Shown here one piece after another: positions 30,676 to 40,363 of a DNA stretch of 64,000 nt. Each line of letters begins with the position of its first letter. Positions within the stretch are counted from its first letter, which is position 1. Made by a program: the position numbers and the translations under genes. A model generated the notes under the pieces. The model searched no databases. It was not told the DNA's origin and worked only from the letters and a program-made list of their open reading frames with translations. The stretch covers positions 3,733,658-3,797,657 of the forward strand of contig NZ_CP028897.1 in NCBI RefSeq assembly GCF_003072645.1, read 5' to 3'. The stretch comes from Dongshaea marina. Its GTDB lineage: Bacteria > Pseudomonadota > Gammaproteobacteria > Enterobacterales > Aeromonadaceae.

Positions 30676-31385
30676 TTATTTCATCCCCAACCGCTTGGCT
30701 AAGCGATGCAGGTTTCCGGGATCCACTCCTAAGCGACCAGCGGCAACAGACCAGGTCCCCCGGCGTCTTCCAGCGCCAGGGTCAGTAAGCGCCGTTGAAA
30801 AGCATCGGTCGCATCGCGTAACGAGAGCTTGTTGAACTGCTTCCACAGGTCATCGGCACACTCACTGGCCTTTTGCTCCAGCTCACTCATGTGCAGCGCC
30901 AGATGCAGCGCTGCCGCTCCAACCTCACTGACCGATTCAAGCTGGGTATCGGCCACCGAATCGAAACAACCTGCGGTGATCGAATCCATGGTCAGGGCTC
31001 CCAACAGCTTGCCCTCTTTGCGAAGCGGGATCCCCATGCAATCATGGATATTGGGTAGATTATCAAAGCCAGCCACCAGCTTGTCGTAGGGGTCCGGCAA
31101 GGATGAGCTGGCATCAAAGCGGGTCGGCGATTCATTTTCGGCGATGATGGCCAACCGCGGGTGCTCGGTTACCGCGAAGCACTTCTCAAGAGTTTGTGGG
31201 ACCAGGCCCGCAATCGCCAAGGGGTAGAATATACCATCCTGATAACGCAGCAGGGCTGCTGCATCGCAGGGAATGGTCTCCCGTACCTGGGCCAGCAAGC
31301 GTTCAAACCGATCTTCTGCAGGAAGACTTTCGACCATCCCCAGGATCAATTCCAGTTTATCGCTCGCCAGTGATTGCAGTTCCAT
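30676..31385 (-). pseudogene. NorR-like GAF-HTH protein lacking AAA+, frameshifted
   Basis: The N-terminal 165 residues match the GAF domain of the nitric-oxide sensor NorR (ETIPCDAAALLRY, LPDPYDKLV, GIPLRKEGKLLGALTMDS). A short linker leads straight to a Fis-type C-terminal part (LRDATDAFQRRLLTLALEDAGG). The first frame ends early; the sequence after CCCCC 30757-30761, read with one more C, gives TWSVAAGRLGVDPGNLHRLAKRLGMK and a stop at 30676, very like the NorR C-terminus. The total is 236 residues. The AAA+ sigma-54 ATPase domain (about 240 residues, GAFTGA) is absent without trace, so it cannot act as a classical enhancer-binding protein. Confidence 0.75.
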
Positions 31386-31573
31386 ATTCTCCCCCGGAGT
31401 GTGCTCAATTACAGGCTCTGTTGGCGTTTCTAAATGTGAGACATCAACAGAGCTTAATATTCAGATGAAGCTTTTTCTCGTCAATTCTTAGCATTATACC
31501 CCGCATCCAAAGGGCTGGACAGCACAGGGCTCCAGCCTTAATTGAGCCAGATCAAATCCTCCACGCTTTTACT

Positions 31574-31600
31574 AAAAAGCCTGCCGTTTCGCGGCAGGCT
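31574..31600 (-). terminator. Rho-independent terminator of the porin gene
   Basis: AGCCTGCCG (31578-31586) pairs perfectly with CGGCAGGCT (31592-31600) over a 5-base loop. On the minus strand the stem is followed by TTTTT. It lies 20 bases past the porin stop. Confidence 0.88.
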
Positions 31601-31620
31601 CATCCATAAGTTGCAACAGA

Positions 31621-33174
31621 TTACCAGGAGGAGGTGATCTGTACCCCGGCATTCAAGCCCGAGTTATCATCACCATAAGCGTCTCCCCCTCCGGTCACAG
31701 GAGAAGGGCTCTTATAGGCATCAGACCACATCGCATAGGTCAGGTAGGTGCGAAGCTGGGTATTGGTTCCCAGCTGAATAAATGGCATAACCGTCAGTTT
31801 ACCCAGGGTTCCACTGCGCTTATCGGCCTGACTCAGGTTCTGATCCGTGTTGACATAATCCGCCCCTGCTTCAAACGACAAACCATAAGTTGGGTTAAAC
31901 ATATAGGTTGGGCGAACGCCAAAAGAGAACCAGTCCCGGGTATGTCCCTGCCCCTGGCTGATATTGCCATTGCGATCATGCTGATAGATACCGACCGTGG
32001 TCAGGGTCCACTGCTTACTGAGCGGTACAGTAAAGAAGTTGAGGGCTCGGACTGCATAAGCCTTACCGAGATCATAGTTCTGAAGATTAGTCCCTGTACT
32101 CAGAGTTAACTGATCGGTGCCCGCCTTAAAGTTTGCCGATGACCCCTGGCCATACAGGAGTGCGAAGGTATTTTTGCCACCGAAGAAATCGTCCTTATAG
32201 TTGATCAGGCCAACACCAAAGCCACTGGCAGCCTGAGTCTCATAGGTTCCGGAAGCTCCGGTATTTGTGTTATAAGAGGTTGCCGAGCCCCCTGGCGCAT
32301 AGGAGAGGTTCATCCACAGGGTACTGTGGGTGTCCCCCATCTTGATGTCATTGATTTTGAAATCAAGGTTACTCTTGGAGAGATTACCGTGATCGGTCCC
32401 CAGATACTCACTGGTCGCATCGGCCGGAATATCCGGTCCCCCAATAAAGGCCACATCCAGGTTACCAAAGTCCCCGAGCTTAATGTTCTCAACCCCGGCA
32501 CCCACACCACTCATATCCAGGAAGTAGAAATCGTTGATCTGGGACTGATCCAGACGATAGAAACGCTGACCTCCCCAGAAAGAGGCTCCGGGATCACCGG
32601 TCAGCACATTATCTGCCGACACATAGGCTTCGGCGATCCACAGGTTGCTGGTGTCCTCTTTATGCTGCACCGAAGAGGTCGGAGTATAGGCATAGGCAAG
32701 GCGCACCCTGGCTTTCCAGTCGGGCTTTCCGGTTTCAGGCTTGGTGAGGCTGTTATAACCCAGAACCAGCTCCCCATAGGTATCCGGCTCATTTCCCAGA
32801 CGATACTTGGTTGGGGCATCCGGGTTTTGGAAGGCCGACATGCTATTCCCATACTGGTTCACCCCGTAACCTGAGCGGAAGTAACCCCCATAGGCAAAAT
32901 GCTTGAGGGTATCAAGCACCTGAGAATCTGAACTTGCAGCTGCTTTAGCTGGCTGGGGAGTGCTTTGAGCCGCCTTCTTCTGCTCAGACTCTTTGATCTG
33001 TTGGCTGATCTTATCTATCTGCTGCTGATAGTTTTTCTGCATCAGTGCCATATCATTTTTTATTTGTTGTAACTGTGCCTGATAATCTGGCGCAGCAGGC
33101 TCCTGACTTAAAGCAGCCGTCGAAAATGTCATTAGGGCAGCAGAGATCATGCATGATAAATATTTTTTATTCAT
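31621..33174 (-). CDS. LamB/ScrY-family sugar porin
   Basis: Outer-membrane sugar porin of 517 residues. The signal peptide is MNKKYLSCMISAALMTFSTAALS. A coiled-coil stretch (about 33-70, LQQIKNDMALMQKNYQQQIDKI) precedes the barrel, as in sucrose porin ScrY; E. coli LamB lacks this. The barrel starts at FAYGGYFRSGYGVNQ and ends in a C-terminal aromatic (ITSSW), with LamB-type segments such as WGGQRFYRLDQSQINDFYFLDMSG. Its position next to a disaccharide transporter and a pullulanase suggests maltodextrin or sucrose uptake. Its terminator is clear, and its promoter should lie in 33175-33514. Confidence 0.85.
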   Translation of the reverse strand: MNKKYLSCMISAALMTFSTAALSQEPAAPDYQAQLQQIKNDMALMQKNYQQQIDKISQQIKESEQKKAAQSTPQPAKAAASSDSQVLDTLKHFAYGGYFRSGYGVNQYGNSMSAFQNPDAPTKYRLGNEPDTYGELVLGYNSLTKPETGKPDWKARVRLAYAYTPTSSVQHKEDTSNLWIAEAYVSADNVLTGDPGASFWGGQRFYRLDQSQINDFYFLDMSGVGAGVENIKLGDFGNLDVAFIGGPDIPADATSEYLGTDHGNLSKSNLDFKINDIKMGDTHSTLWMNLSYAPGGSATSYNTNTGASGTYETQAASGFGVGLINYKDDFFGGKNTFALLYGQGSSANFKAGTDQLTLSTGTNLQNYDLGKAYAVRALNFFTVPLSKQWTLTTVGIYQHDRNGNISQGQGHTRDWFSFGVRPTYMFNPTYGLSFEAGADYVNTDQNLSQADKRSGTLGKLTVMPFIQLGTNTQLRTYLTYAMWSDAYKSPSPVTGGGDAYGDDNSGLNAGVQITSSW

Positions 33175-33514
33175 TTCAAATCCTTATTAAAAGACACTAA
33201 CTATCTCAAATGATTAGAATTGACTTCCCGGTAACATCCTTTGATTTGACATAAGTGCCCCCTCTCCTCTCTTTTGAGTCGAGAATAGTTCCTTTATAAG
33301 GGCATTATTTGTATCGCTCAGACAGGCTAATCGACTACCATCCTGGTCGAACAGAATATACGCCGAGCTTATTTTTATTATTAAGAAACAAACAACCTAT
33401 AATCTGCTCTCCTTAATAAATCAAAAACCTATAGATTAAAGTTGTAATAAGAAACGTTACAAACCATCCGTCAAAGCCCACCACTTAAATAAATAGAGAT
33501 GGGCCAGCCTGTTA
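33175..33514. other. Porin upstream region
   Basis: 340 bases between the MFS transporter stop and the porin start. It is AT-rich near the porin and contains a pyrimidine-rich segment (CCCCCTCTCCTCTCTTTTG, about 33257-33275). I looked for MalT boxes and found no convincing match. No gene is seen. Confidence 0.4.
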
Positions 33515-35011
33515 TTATTGCTCCCCAGCCATCCCAGAGGAATTTATAGCCTTATCTTGTTTGACAGCCAAGGTCTGAGCTACAGACTTTTTATCTGAAA
33601 CCAGGGTCCAGGCCAGCGCTGAAACAGCCAAGGCCGCGGCACTTATCTGAAAAACCACACCCTTATCGGCAACCCGGCTTATGAACAGGCCAATCCCCAG
33701 GCTTACCAGTAGTTGAGGAAGAACCACCGACAGGTTAAACAGTCCCATATAGAGCCCCATCCGCGACTGCTCGACCTTCTCAGACATGATGGCAAATGGC
33801 AGGCTGATAATTGCGGACCAACCAATGCCGAGTACTGCCATCAGGGCATATAAGACATAGAGATGACTACCAAACAGACTCACCAGCAGATAACCAACCG
33901 CCATGCTTGCAATACAGAAGGTATGTACCCTGGCCCGGCCCACCCGATTTGCCAAAGGCTCCAGGATCAGAGCCGGAAGAACCGCCGCGACAGCGCTCAG
34001 GATCAGGAAGCTTATCGCGATAATACGCCCCAGCTCTTCACTTCCAGCTCCCGGCATCTTGTCCTGAAGAAATGCGATGATGAATACAAACATGGTCTGC
34101 ACACCGATCCAGCTAAAGGAGTGGGCTGCGAGTACCTTACGAAAGCCGATGATCCCTGCCTCGACCGGGCTCTTATTCTTTTCACTGGCAAACAGGGTTC
34201 GAGCCACAAAATAGATGATGAGCACCAGGGCGATCAGCTCAGCCCAGTAGTGATCCGTCTTGATCCCCGACAGGTGCAAGCCAATCGCATAGATATCGTA
34301 AAGAATAAATCCCCACAATGGCTTGATATTTAAAAGAATTGTTTTGAATGATGCGTGATCTTTTTTGACAGCTTCAGGCTCAGGCTTCTCTGTTGCCAGA
34401 TCTCTTGGCTCTTTGACAAACAGGGCCGGAAGAATTGACAGCACCAGTACTAAACCGGCACCAAAATAGATGAGGGCATGATTTCCCCAGATGGCTCCGA
34501 TAGCATAAGCCAGTACACCAAAGGTACCGGATACGGTCTGCATCCAGGTATAACCCTTGGTTCTTTTCTCTCCTTCCGGAGTCACATCGGCAATGATGGC
34601 CCGAGTCGGGTTAAAACTGACGTTAATAGACAGATCCAGGGTCAGGGCGATGGCAATGGCTATCCCCATTAGCCCGGTGATCCCAAGGGAGGATGAGACC
34701 ACGTCGATATTGGGCAAAGCCAATAACATCATAGAGGCAAGCACCCCGCCGATGATAATAAAGGGACGACGGCGGCCGTTCCAAAACCAGACATTATCAC
34801 TGATGATCCCAACGATCACCTGCCCCAGAATACCGGCGATCGGACCTGCGGCCCACACTAGGCCAACCTGATGAATATCCAGTCCATATTGAGTCGTCAG
34901 AATCCAGCTTAACGCAGATATCTGTACCGACAAGGCAAAACCCATCGCCGTTGCCGGCATGCTCAGCAAAATAAAGAACGTATTACTCAAATTACGTTGC
35001 ATCTTAAACAT
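33515..35011 (-). CDS. SUT/MalT-like MFS disaccharide transporter
   Basis: 498-residue inner-membrane carrier with 12 hydrophobic segments. The signature GRRRPFIIIGG after TM2 is shared with plant sucrose transporters and bacterial maltose/sucrose:H+ symporters. The C-terminal tail is cytoplasmic and polar. A GGTGG ribosome-site-like sequence precedes the start at 35011; a second ATG at 35002 is possible. With the LamB-type porin downstream and the divergent secreted pullulanase it forms an alpha-glucan uptake locus that needs no ABC importer. The substrate could be maltose or sucrose. Confidence 0.83.
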   Translation of the reverse strand: MFKMQRNLSNTFFILLSMPATAMGFALSVQISALSWILTTQYGLDIHQVGLVWAAGPIAGILGQVIVGIISDNVWFWNGRRRPFIIIGGVLASMMLLALPNIDVVSSSLGITGLMGIAIAIALTLDLSINVSFNPTRAIIADVTPEGEKRTKGYTWMQTVSGTFGVLAYAIGAIWGNHALIYFGAGLVLVLSILPALFVKEPRDLATEKPEPEAVKKDHASFKTILLNIKPLWGFILYDIYAIGLHLSGIKTDHYWAELIALVLIIYFVARTLFASEKNKSPVEAGIIGFRKVLAAHSFSWIGVQTMFVFIIAFLQDKMPGAGSEELGRIIAISFLILSAVAAVLPALILEPLANRVGRARVHTFCIASMAVGYLLVSLFGSHLYVLYALMAVLGIGWSAIISLPFAIMSEKVEQSRMGLYMGLFNLSVVLPQLLVSLGIGLFISRVADKGVVFQISAAALAVSALAWTLVSDKKSVAQTLAVKQDKAINSSGMAGEQ

Positions 35012-35600
35012 TATCAGCCACCACCACTGTGTGCATGTTCAGTAAAGCTTCTCTATATCAAACTCAGATTCGGCCACACCAAGTTAACCGCTTAACATTC
35101 CCATACAAGACGATCGAATTTCAATCGATTTATAGTTTTTACACCGAATCCTTGAGCCATATCACACTATTTATCGAGGCCATCAGACTTAATTCGCAAC
35201 GCATAATTTCAATCTCAACCAATTACTTCGATTTAATTACAATCTTATTGAGATCCCGATCACACTTATAGATTATAAAGATTTACCACTCTCTGAAAGA
35301 TAAAGCTCAACACAGCAGGGAGATGATACAAATGAGTTGACTTTTAATATTGCAATACCTTAGGTTGTAAATCCAAACCATGGTTTGAAGAAGAGCTTTA
35401 ATTAGTCACGACTCTAGTGGAGATTAATAAGGGATTAAATAAAAGCAGTTGCTATTGTGAAGCTGCTTATAGCTTGTTTATGGGGAAAGTCTGGGGATTA
35501 ATGTATTCGCTTTAAATTAGTCTGCCGGATTTTAGCTGGATAGCCACGTCATCAGGTATGAAATGACTATCTCATAAAAACTATGCAAGGAAAACAATCA
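35012..35600. other. Divergent promoter region transporter / pullulanase
   Basis: 589 AT-rich bases between divergent genes. It must hold the promoters of both units. An 80-codon open frame in it (35029-35271) lacks protein character. I see GGGGA-type tracts at 35480-35495, but no repeated, correctly spaced MalT boxes. Confidence 0.4.
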
Positions 35601-37876
35601 ATGAAAATATCGCCTCTCCCTCTTCTGGGAGTTTTGTTTCTCTGTTCTCCGGCAATGACTGACTGGCATTTCAGAGGAACGGCTAATCAATGGAGTAGTA
35701 CCCCACTCCAAAAAGTTTCAGCTGATGAGTATCAGACATGCCAAAGCTTTCAAAACGGTGATGCCGGGGGAGCGCCTCGCTTTAAAATTGACCGATTCGG
35801 CGACTGGAGTGAAAGCTATCCAGGCAGTGACTACCAGGTAACCCCTATAAGAGTTACCTGATCGATTTTAACAGCGCCGCCCATACCATCAAGGCCACCG
35901 AGGTTGTACACTGCCAGCAAGATGCAGTTCAAACCCTTGGTGCCGTTTACACCAAAGACAAAACCACCTTTTCACTCTGGTCTCCCGATTATGCGGATGT
36001 GCAGGTACGGGTCAATGGCAAAGAGTACCCCATGCACAAGGTGGCTGACTTTAACGGCTACCAGGATATCTATCAAACCCAGGTTTCTAATCTTGCTGCA
36101 CTGTCGGAATACACCTTCCTGGTCAACGGGATAGAGGTTCGTGATCCCTACGGCAAGATGGCTAAACCCGGCAGTGGTGATCGAGCAGTCAATATTGTGA
36201 TGGATATGTCCCGCACCGAACCCGAAGGGGGCTGGGCTCCACGACCAGCCCTTACAAAACGCGAAGATGCCATCATCTATGAGGCCCATGTTCGGGATTT
36301 TACCATTGACCCAAGCTCCGGAGTCAGTGCGAACAACCGTGGGAAATTCATGGGGATGGTGGAACAGGGGACCCGCTACCAGGGAGTAAAAACCGGCCTG
36401 GATCACCTCAAAGAGCTGGGAGTCACCCATGTTCAGCTCCTCCCGGTATTTGATTTTGCCACCTGTGATGGCCTGCCTGATTCTGATCCCTGCTATAACT
36501 GGGGATACGATCCCAGAAACTTTAATGTTCCCGAAGATCGCTACTCAAAAGTACCCACGGATTATGAAGCCCGGGCCCGTGAATTTAAGACCATGGTCAA
36601 CGAATTTCACAAAGCAGGGATCCGGGTGATCATGGATGTGGTTTACAACCACACCTTTAGCAAGAGCATGTTTGAAAACATCAGCCCCAGTTACTATACC
36701 CCGACCGATCTTTCCGGAACCGGCAACTCTATAGATGCGGATGTTCCCATGGTGAGCCGGATGATCCAGGACTCGCTGCAGTACTGGGTTGAAGAGTATG
36801 GGATCGATGGATTTCGCTTTGACCTCATCGGTATTTTCTCCACCAATCAGGTTGCCAAGTGGGGGCACTACCTGAACGCTAAATTCCCGGAGCGCAAGCT
36901 GCTGCTCTATGGAGAGCCCTGGAACGGCTATGCCTATGATGAGAAGGAAGCTCAGCGAGTACGCTATGGCACTACCCATCAACTGGCGGATGCCCATGTT
37001 GGGGTATTTAATGGGGCCTACCGTGAGGCGCTAAAAGGCTCTAACGATGATACACGCAAGGCTTACATGTTCAATCAGCTCAACGCCTCAGAGCCCGGCT
37101 GGCCTATCTATGATGGTTTTCGAGGTTCAGCCTATAACCCCAACGATAGCCGCAACAGCACCTGGTTTCGAAACTTCGCCGCCGATCCGGAACAGAGCAT
37201 CAACTACATCTCGGCACACGACAACTTTGGCCTGTGGGATAAGGTCTACCTCAGCCTGTCATCAAATGTGCAGCAAAATAAGCACCATCAGGTGCTCTCG
37301 TTAACCCCTCCCGCCGATCTGGGCTACGCCAAGCGGGTGGTCAACTTCGGGATGGGAATGGTACTCACCAGCCAGGGGATCCCCTTTATCCACGCCGGGG
37401 ATGAGTTCCTGCGCAGTAAAACCAAGCTGGGAGAGCAGTGGAACGCCTCAGCCTGGAACTATGGGCAATATGGAGGAACTCACAACACTTATAATGCCCC
37501 GGATAGCTTCAATGCGATCCGCTGGAAAGATAAGGCGCTCAACGCCAGCACCTTCAACTACTTCAAGACCTTAATTGAGCTGCGCCGCTCTCATCCTGGC
37601 CTTAGGATGAACAGTAATCAGCAGATCGCTCAGTACCTCAATGTATCTCGTCCCGATAGCTATGGCGGGCAGGTAATCACAGGCACAATCACATCTCCGT
37701 CAGACCAAAGTAACCTGTTTGTGGTCTACAATAGCGGCAGTAACCGCTCTATTGAGTTGCCCCCTGGAAGCTGGACCGAGATTGCCAATGCCAACGGTCA
37801 GGCTCAGCAATCGGGATTATCTGGTACCGCCCCCATTGAGGGAACCACTGTCACCGTGTTTGCACAGCCAAGGTAA
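35601..37876 (+). pseudogene. pulA: Secreted type I pullulanase (GH13), frameshifted
   Basis: Start at 35601, preceded by AAGGA. The signal peptide MKISPLPLLGVLFLCSPAMT leads into an N-terminal domain (DWHFRGTANQWSS) that stops at 35861; the frame moves at CCCC 35842-35845, where one more C gives VTPYKSYLIDFN. The restored protein has 758 residues with CBM48 at about 115-200 and a GH13 barrel. YNWGYDPRNFNVPE is the type I pullulanase signature. Catalytic residues are nucleophile Asp408 (GFRFDLIG), acid Glu439 (YGEPW) and Asp541 (SAHDN). It would cleave alpha-1,6 links of branched glucans outside the cytoplasm. Confidence 0.85.
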
Positions 37877-37973
37877 AACTGACCACCTCCACTCTACCCG
37901 AACAGCCTCACAACTGGCTGTTCGGGAGCCCCGCAAAGAGTGCCCTGAGTTCTAACGGACGGCAGTTCAGCGC

Positions 37974-38875
37974 TTACTCACCCAGATGTTTGATCAGTTG
38001 CTCCACCACGACTCGCACTCTTGGCTCCTGAGTTTTTCCTTTGGCGTACACCAGAAAAAGAGATGCCCCCTGATGATAGGGAGCGCAGCGGTAATCCTGA
38101 AATAAACGCTGCATCTGCCCTAGTTGGACATGCCTTTCGAGCAGCTCACGGGATAGCATCACAATACCAGCACCGTTCAGGGCTGCCTGCTGTAGTGAGA
38201 TCGAGGTGTTACTACTGAGCCAACCCCTGGAGGTATCGATGTGCTGACACTGGTCATCCGCATCAAAAAAGTGCCAGCCGCTATACCCCTTAGGAGCACT
38301 CTGCTTGAGAAGCTGATGTGACGAAAGCTCATCTGGCAGTAAAGGAGTTCCGAACTTCTCAATATAGCCGTTGCTGGCACAGAGCCAATACTCGACCGAT
38401 TCAAGTGGCCGTGCAACCAGGGATGAATCCTTAGGGTCAGTGATCTGCACATAGAGATCATATTCCTCGAGGTAGGGATCGACCGCCTCAATATTGTAAT
38501 CGAGCTGCAGGGATAACTCAGGCCACTTGTGTTTGAGCTCGGGTAACCGCGGGGCAATACGGTGGGAGCCAAACCATAGGGGCGCCGTGATCCGAACCAG
38601 CCCCTCACCTCCTGTGTACGCCTTGCCACCTGTTCTCCCAGCCCATCGATGCGTGAACAGATATCCTGTCCCTGCTCATAGACCAGTCGTCCGGTCTCGG
38701 TGAGACTCAGAGTGCGGGTATGTCGTGTTAGTAGCGGAGCCTTCAGCTCCTGCTCCAATAGCTGCACATAACGAGATACTGAGGAGACCGCAAGATTAAG
38801 CCGCCGGGCCGCCCCGGAAAAGCTCCCCTCATCAACCACGGCTAAAAAGCAGCGCAAGGATTCAATCGATCGCAT
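37974..38875 (-). pseudogene. LysR-family regulator, frameshifted
   Basis: The N-terminal winged helix (MRSIESLRCFLAVVDEGSFSGAARRLNLA) reads from 38875. After EVRG the frame is lost at CCCC 38601-38604; one more C gives EVRGLVRITAPLWFGSHRIAP and continues into the effector-binding domain ending VVVEQLIKHLGE. The restored length is 300 residues, standard for the family. It is divergent from the fumarylacetoacetase-family gene 114 bases away, the classical layout of a LysR protein and its target. Confidence 0.85.
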
Positions 38876-38989
38876 AGCTTTCTAATAATTAGAAAAGAGA
38901 TTTCGATTATTGCTCATTTTATTAAGCATGCCCAGCCCTTAGGATGAATGAGTGTTCAAAATACAATCGTGTTCGATAAGGAGAAAACT

Positions 38990-39859
38990 ATGAAGCTATT
39001 TCGCTATGGCCCCAAAGGGCAGGAAAAAATGGGGTGTGTAGCTCCTGATGGGGCCCATTATGATCTGAGCGGCATTATCAGGGATCACAACATCTGTAAT
39101 CTGCAACGCCAGCTACCTGAGCTCCTGGGAATGGATCTGGCAACCTTGCCAGCTATCCATGATTGGCAAAGCCTGCGTATTGCTCCCAGTACAATGGATC
39201 CGGGTAAGTTTATCTGTGTGGGCGCCAACTCAAGGAGTCATAACAAGGAGATGGGGATCACCATTGATGAACCCATCTTCTTCTTTAAACCCCAGTCGGC
39301 CCTGAGTGGCGCCTTTGATCCCATCCCCTACACCCAAATGAACCAACAGCTGGATTGGGAGGGAGAGCTTGCGATCGTGATTGGAAAGGAGGGAAAAAAC
39401 ATTCCACACAAGCAGGCGATGGAGCACCTCTTTGGTTACTGCTGCTTTAACGATCTCTCCGATCGCTACTGGCAGTATAAAAACGGTGGTGTTGAAGTTG
39501 GCGGGCAAACCAGCATCGCCAAATGTTTCGATGGCTTCGCCCCCATCGGTCCATACCTGGTAACCGCCGATGAGATCGAAAATCCGGGTAACCTTAAGAT
39601 GGAGCTCAGGGTCAATGGTGAAGTCCGCCAGTCTCTAAACACTTCAGATTACCTGTTCGGGGTGGCCGAGTGCATCAGCCTGCTGAGTCAGTTCATGACC
39701 CTCAATCCGGGAGATATGATCGCCGTGGGATCGGGCCCTGGGAATGCTAAAAGCTGGGGTGATAAATACCTTAAACCTGGAGATGAAGTGAGCTTTGAGA
39801 TAGAGGGGCTAGGAAGGCAAAATCAAATAGTAAAAGAGGTATCTCAAGTAAGTCTGTGA
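38990..39859 (+). CDS. Fumarylacetoacetate hydrolase-family protein
   Basis: 289-residue cytoplasmic enzyme. The start at 38990 has AAGGAG seven bases upstream and gives MKLFRYGPKGQEKMG, the usual beginning; an ATG at 38948 is less likely. FAH-fold metal ligands are visible in DWEGELAIVIGKEGKN and NDLSDRYWQ, with GSGPGNAKSW near the C-terminus. Members hydrolyse or decarboxylate acylpyruvates, ureidoglycolate or catechol-pathway diacids, and the sequence does not tell which. Probably regulated by the divergent LysR gene. A terminator follows. Confidence 0.85.
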   Translation: MKLFRYGPKGQEKMGCVAPDGAHYDLSGIIRDHNICNLQRQLPELLGMDLATLPAIHDWQSLRIAPSTMDPGKFICVGANSRSHNKEMGITIDEPIFFFKPQSALSGAFDPIPYTQMNQQLDWEGELAIVIGKEGKNIPHKQAMEHLFGYCCFNDLSDRYWQYKNGGVEVGGQTSIAKCFDGFAPIGPYLVTADEIENPGNLKMELRVNGEVRQSLNTSDYLFGVAECISLLSQFMTLNPGDMIAVGSGPGNAKSWGDKYLKPGDEVSFEIEGLGRQNQIVKEVSQVSL

Positions 39860-39897
39860 TCCCCTCAATATCTTTATCTCCCTTACATAAAACCATT

Positions 39898-39932
39898 TTA
39901 GCTGCCTTCCATTTGAATGGCCTGGCAGCTAA
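39898..39932. terminator. Bidirectional terminator at the T3SS border
   Basis: TTAGCTGCC (39898-39906) pairs with GGCAGCTAA (39924-39932), with an inner stem CCATT/AATGG. It separates the plus-strand FAH gene from the minus-strand end of the secretion locus and marks the left border of the island. Confidence 0.75.
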
Positions 39933-39942
39933 GAAGAAGGGA

Positions 39943-40353
39943 CTAAATAGATAGTTTAACTTGACCTAGGGCAATAACATCACAGATCCAGGAATGGGTT
40001 TCTTTGAATAGATTAACTTTACTTTCAAAGTCATTACCATGCATTTGGGGTGAATCCATATCAATTTTACTCACATAGTGAAGAGTTTTGGATTCTGAGT
40101 CAAAGCAGATAGATCCTCTGGATTCAAATGCAAGTGTTGAATTTATATCCAGGCAATGTAATAAAACATCTTTCTCACTAATATCAATTGTATCAATGGA
40201 GCAGACCAAAAAACATGCATCATCAGTTACAAGAGTGCTGATTAGTGTTTCATTGACCAAAATGCTGCCAACTTGGGTCGATTGTGAGGCCATTTCACCA
40301 AACACCCGGTTAATCAGATCAATATTTTGATTCGCCTCAATACTAATATCCAT
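39943..40353 (-). CDS. Class I type III chaperone, CesT/Tir-like
   Basis: 136-residue acidic protein with the size and alternation of CesT/SycE chaperones: N-terminal helix (INRVFGEMAS), strands around ILVNETLISTLV, CFLVCSID and ESRGSICFDSESKTLHYVSKID, and a C-terminal helix FKETHSWICDVIALGQ. Such proteins dimerise and hold the N-terminal part of one effector unfolded for secretion. It begins 10 bases after the stop of the 611-residue effector gene and has AAGGA before the ATG, so that effector is the likely client. Identification rests on pattern and position. Confidence 0.65.
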   Translation of the reverse strand: MDISIEANQNIDLINRVFGEMASQSTQVGSILVNETLISTLVTDDACFLVCSIDTIDISEKDVLLHCLDINSTLAFESRGSICFDSESKTLHYVSKIDMDSPQMHGNDFESKVNLFKETHSWICDVIALGQVKLSI

Positions 40354-40363
40354 GAACTATTCC

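Noticed and set aside
35029-35271. 80-codon open frame in the transporter/pullulanase divergent region
   Set aside because: There is no ribosome site, the translation is Ser/Ile/Phe-rich from AT-rich DNA, and it would occupy the promoter region.
33175-35600. MalT boxes controlling the porin, transporter and pullulanase
   Set aside because: Only loose GGGGA-like matches without the paired spacing that real sites show.
20180-38604. Phase variation by homopolymer slippage as the cause of the frameshifts
   Set aside because: The runs are only 3-5 bases, too short for programmed slippage, and the genes include housekeeping ones; sequence error explains all cases at once.
39860-39942. tRNA or att site at the left border of the T3SS island
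   Set aside because: The sequence there is fully explained by a bidirectional terminator; no tRNA 3' end or direct repeat was seen.
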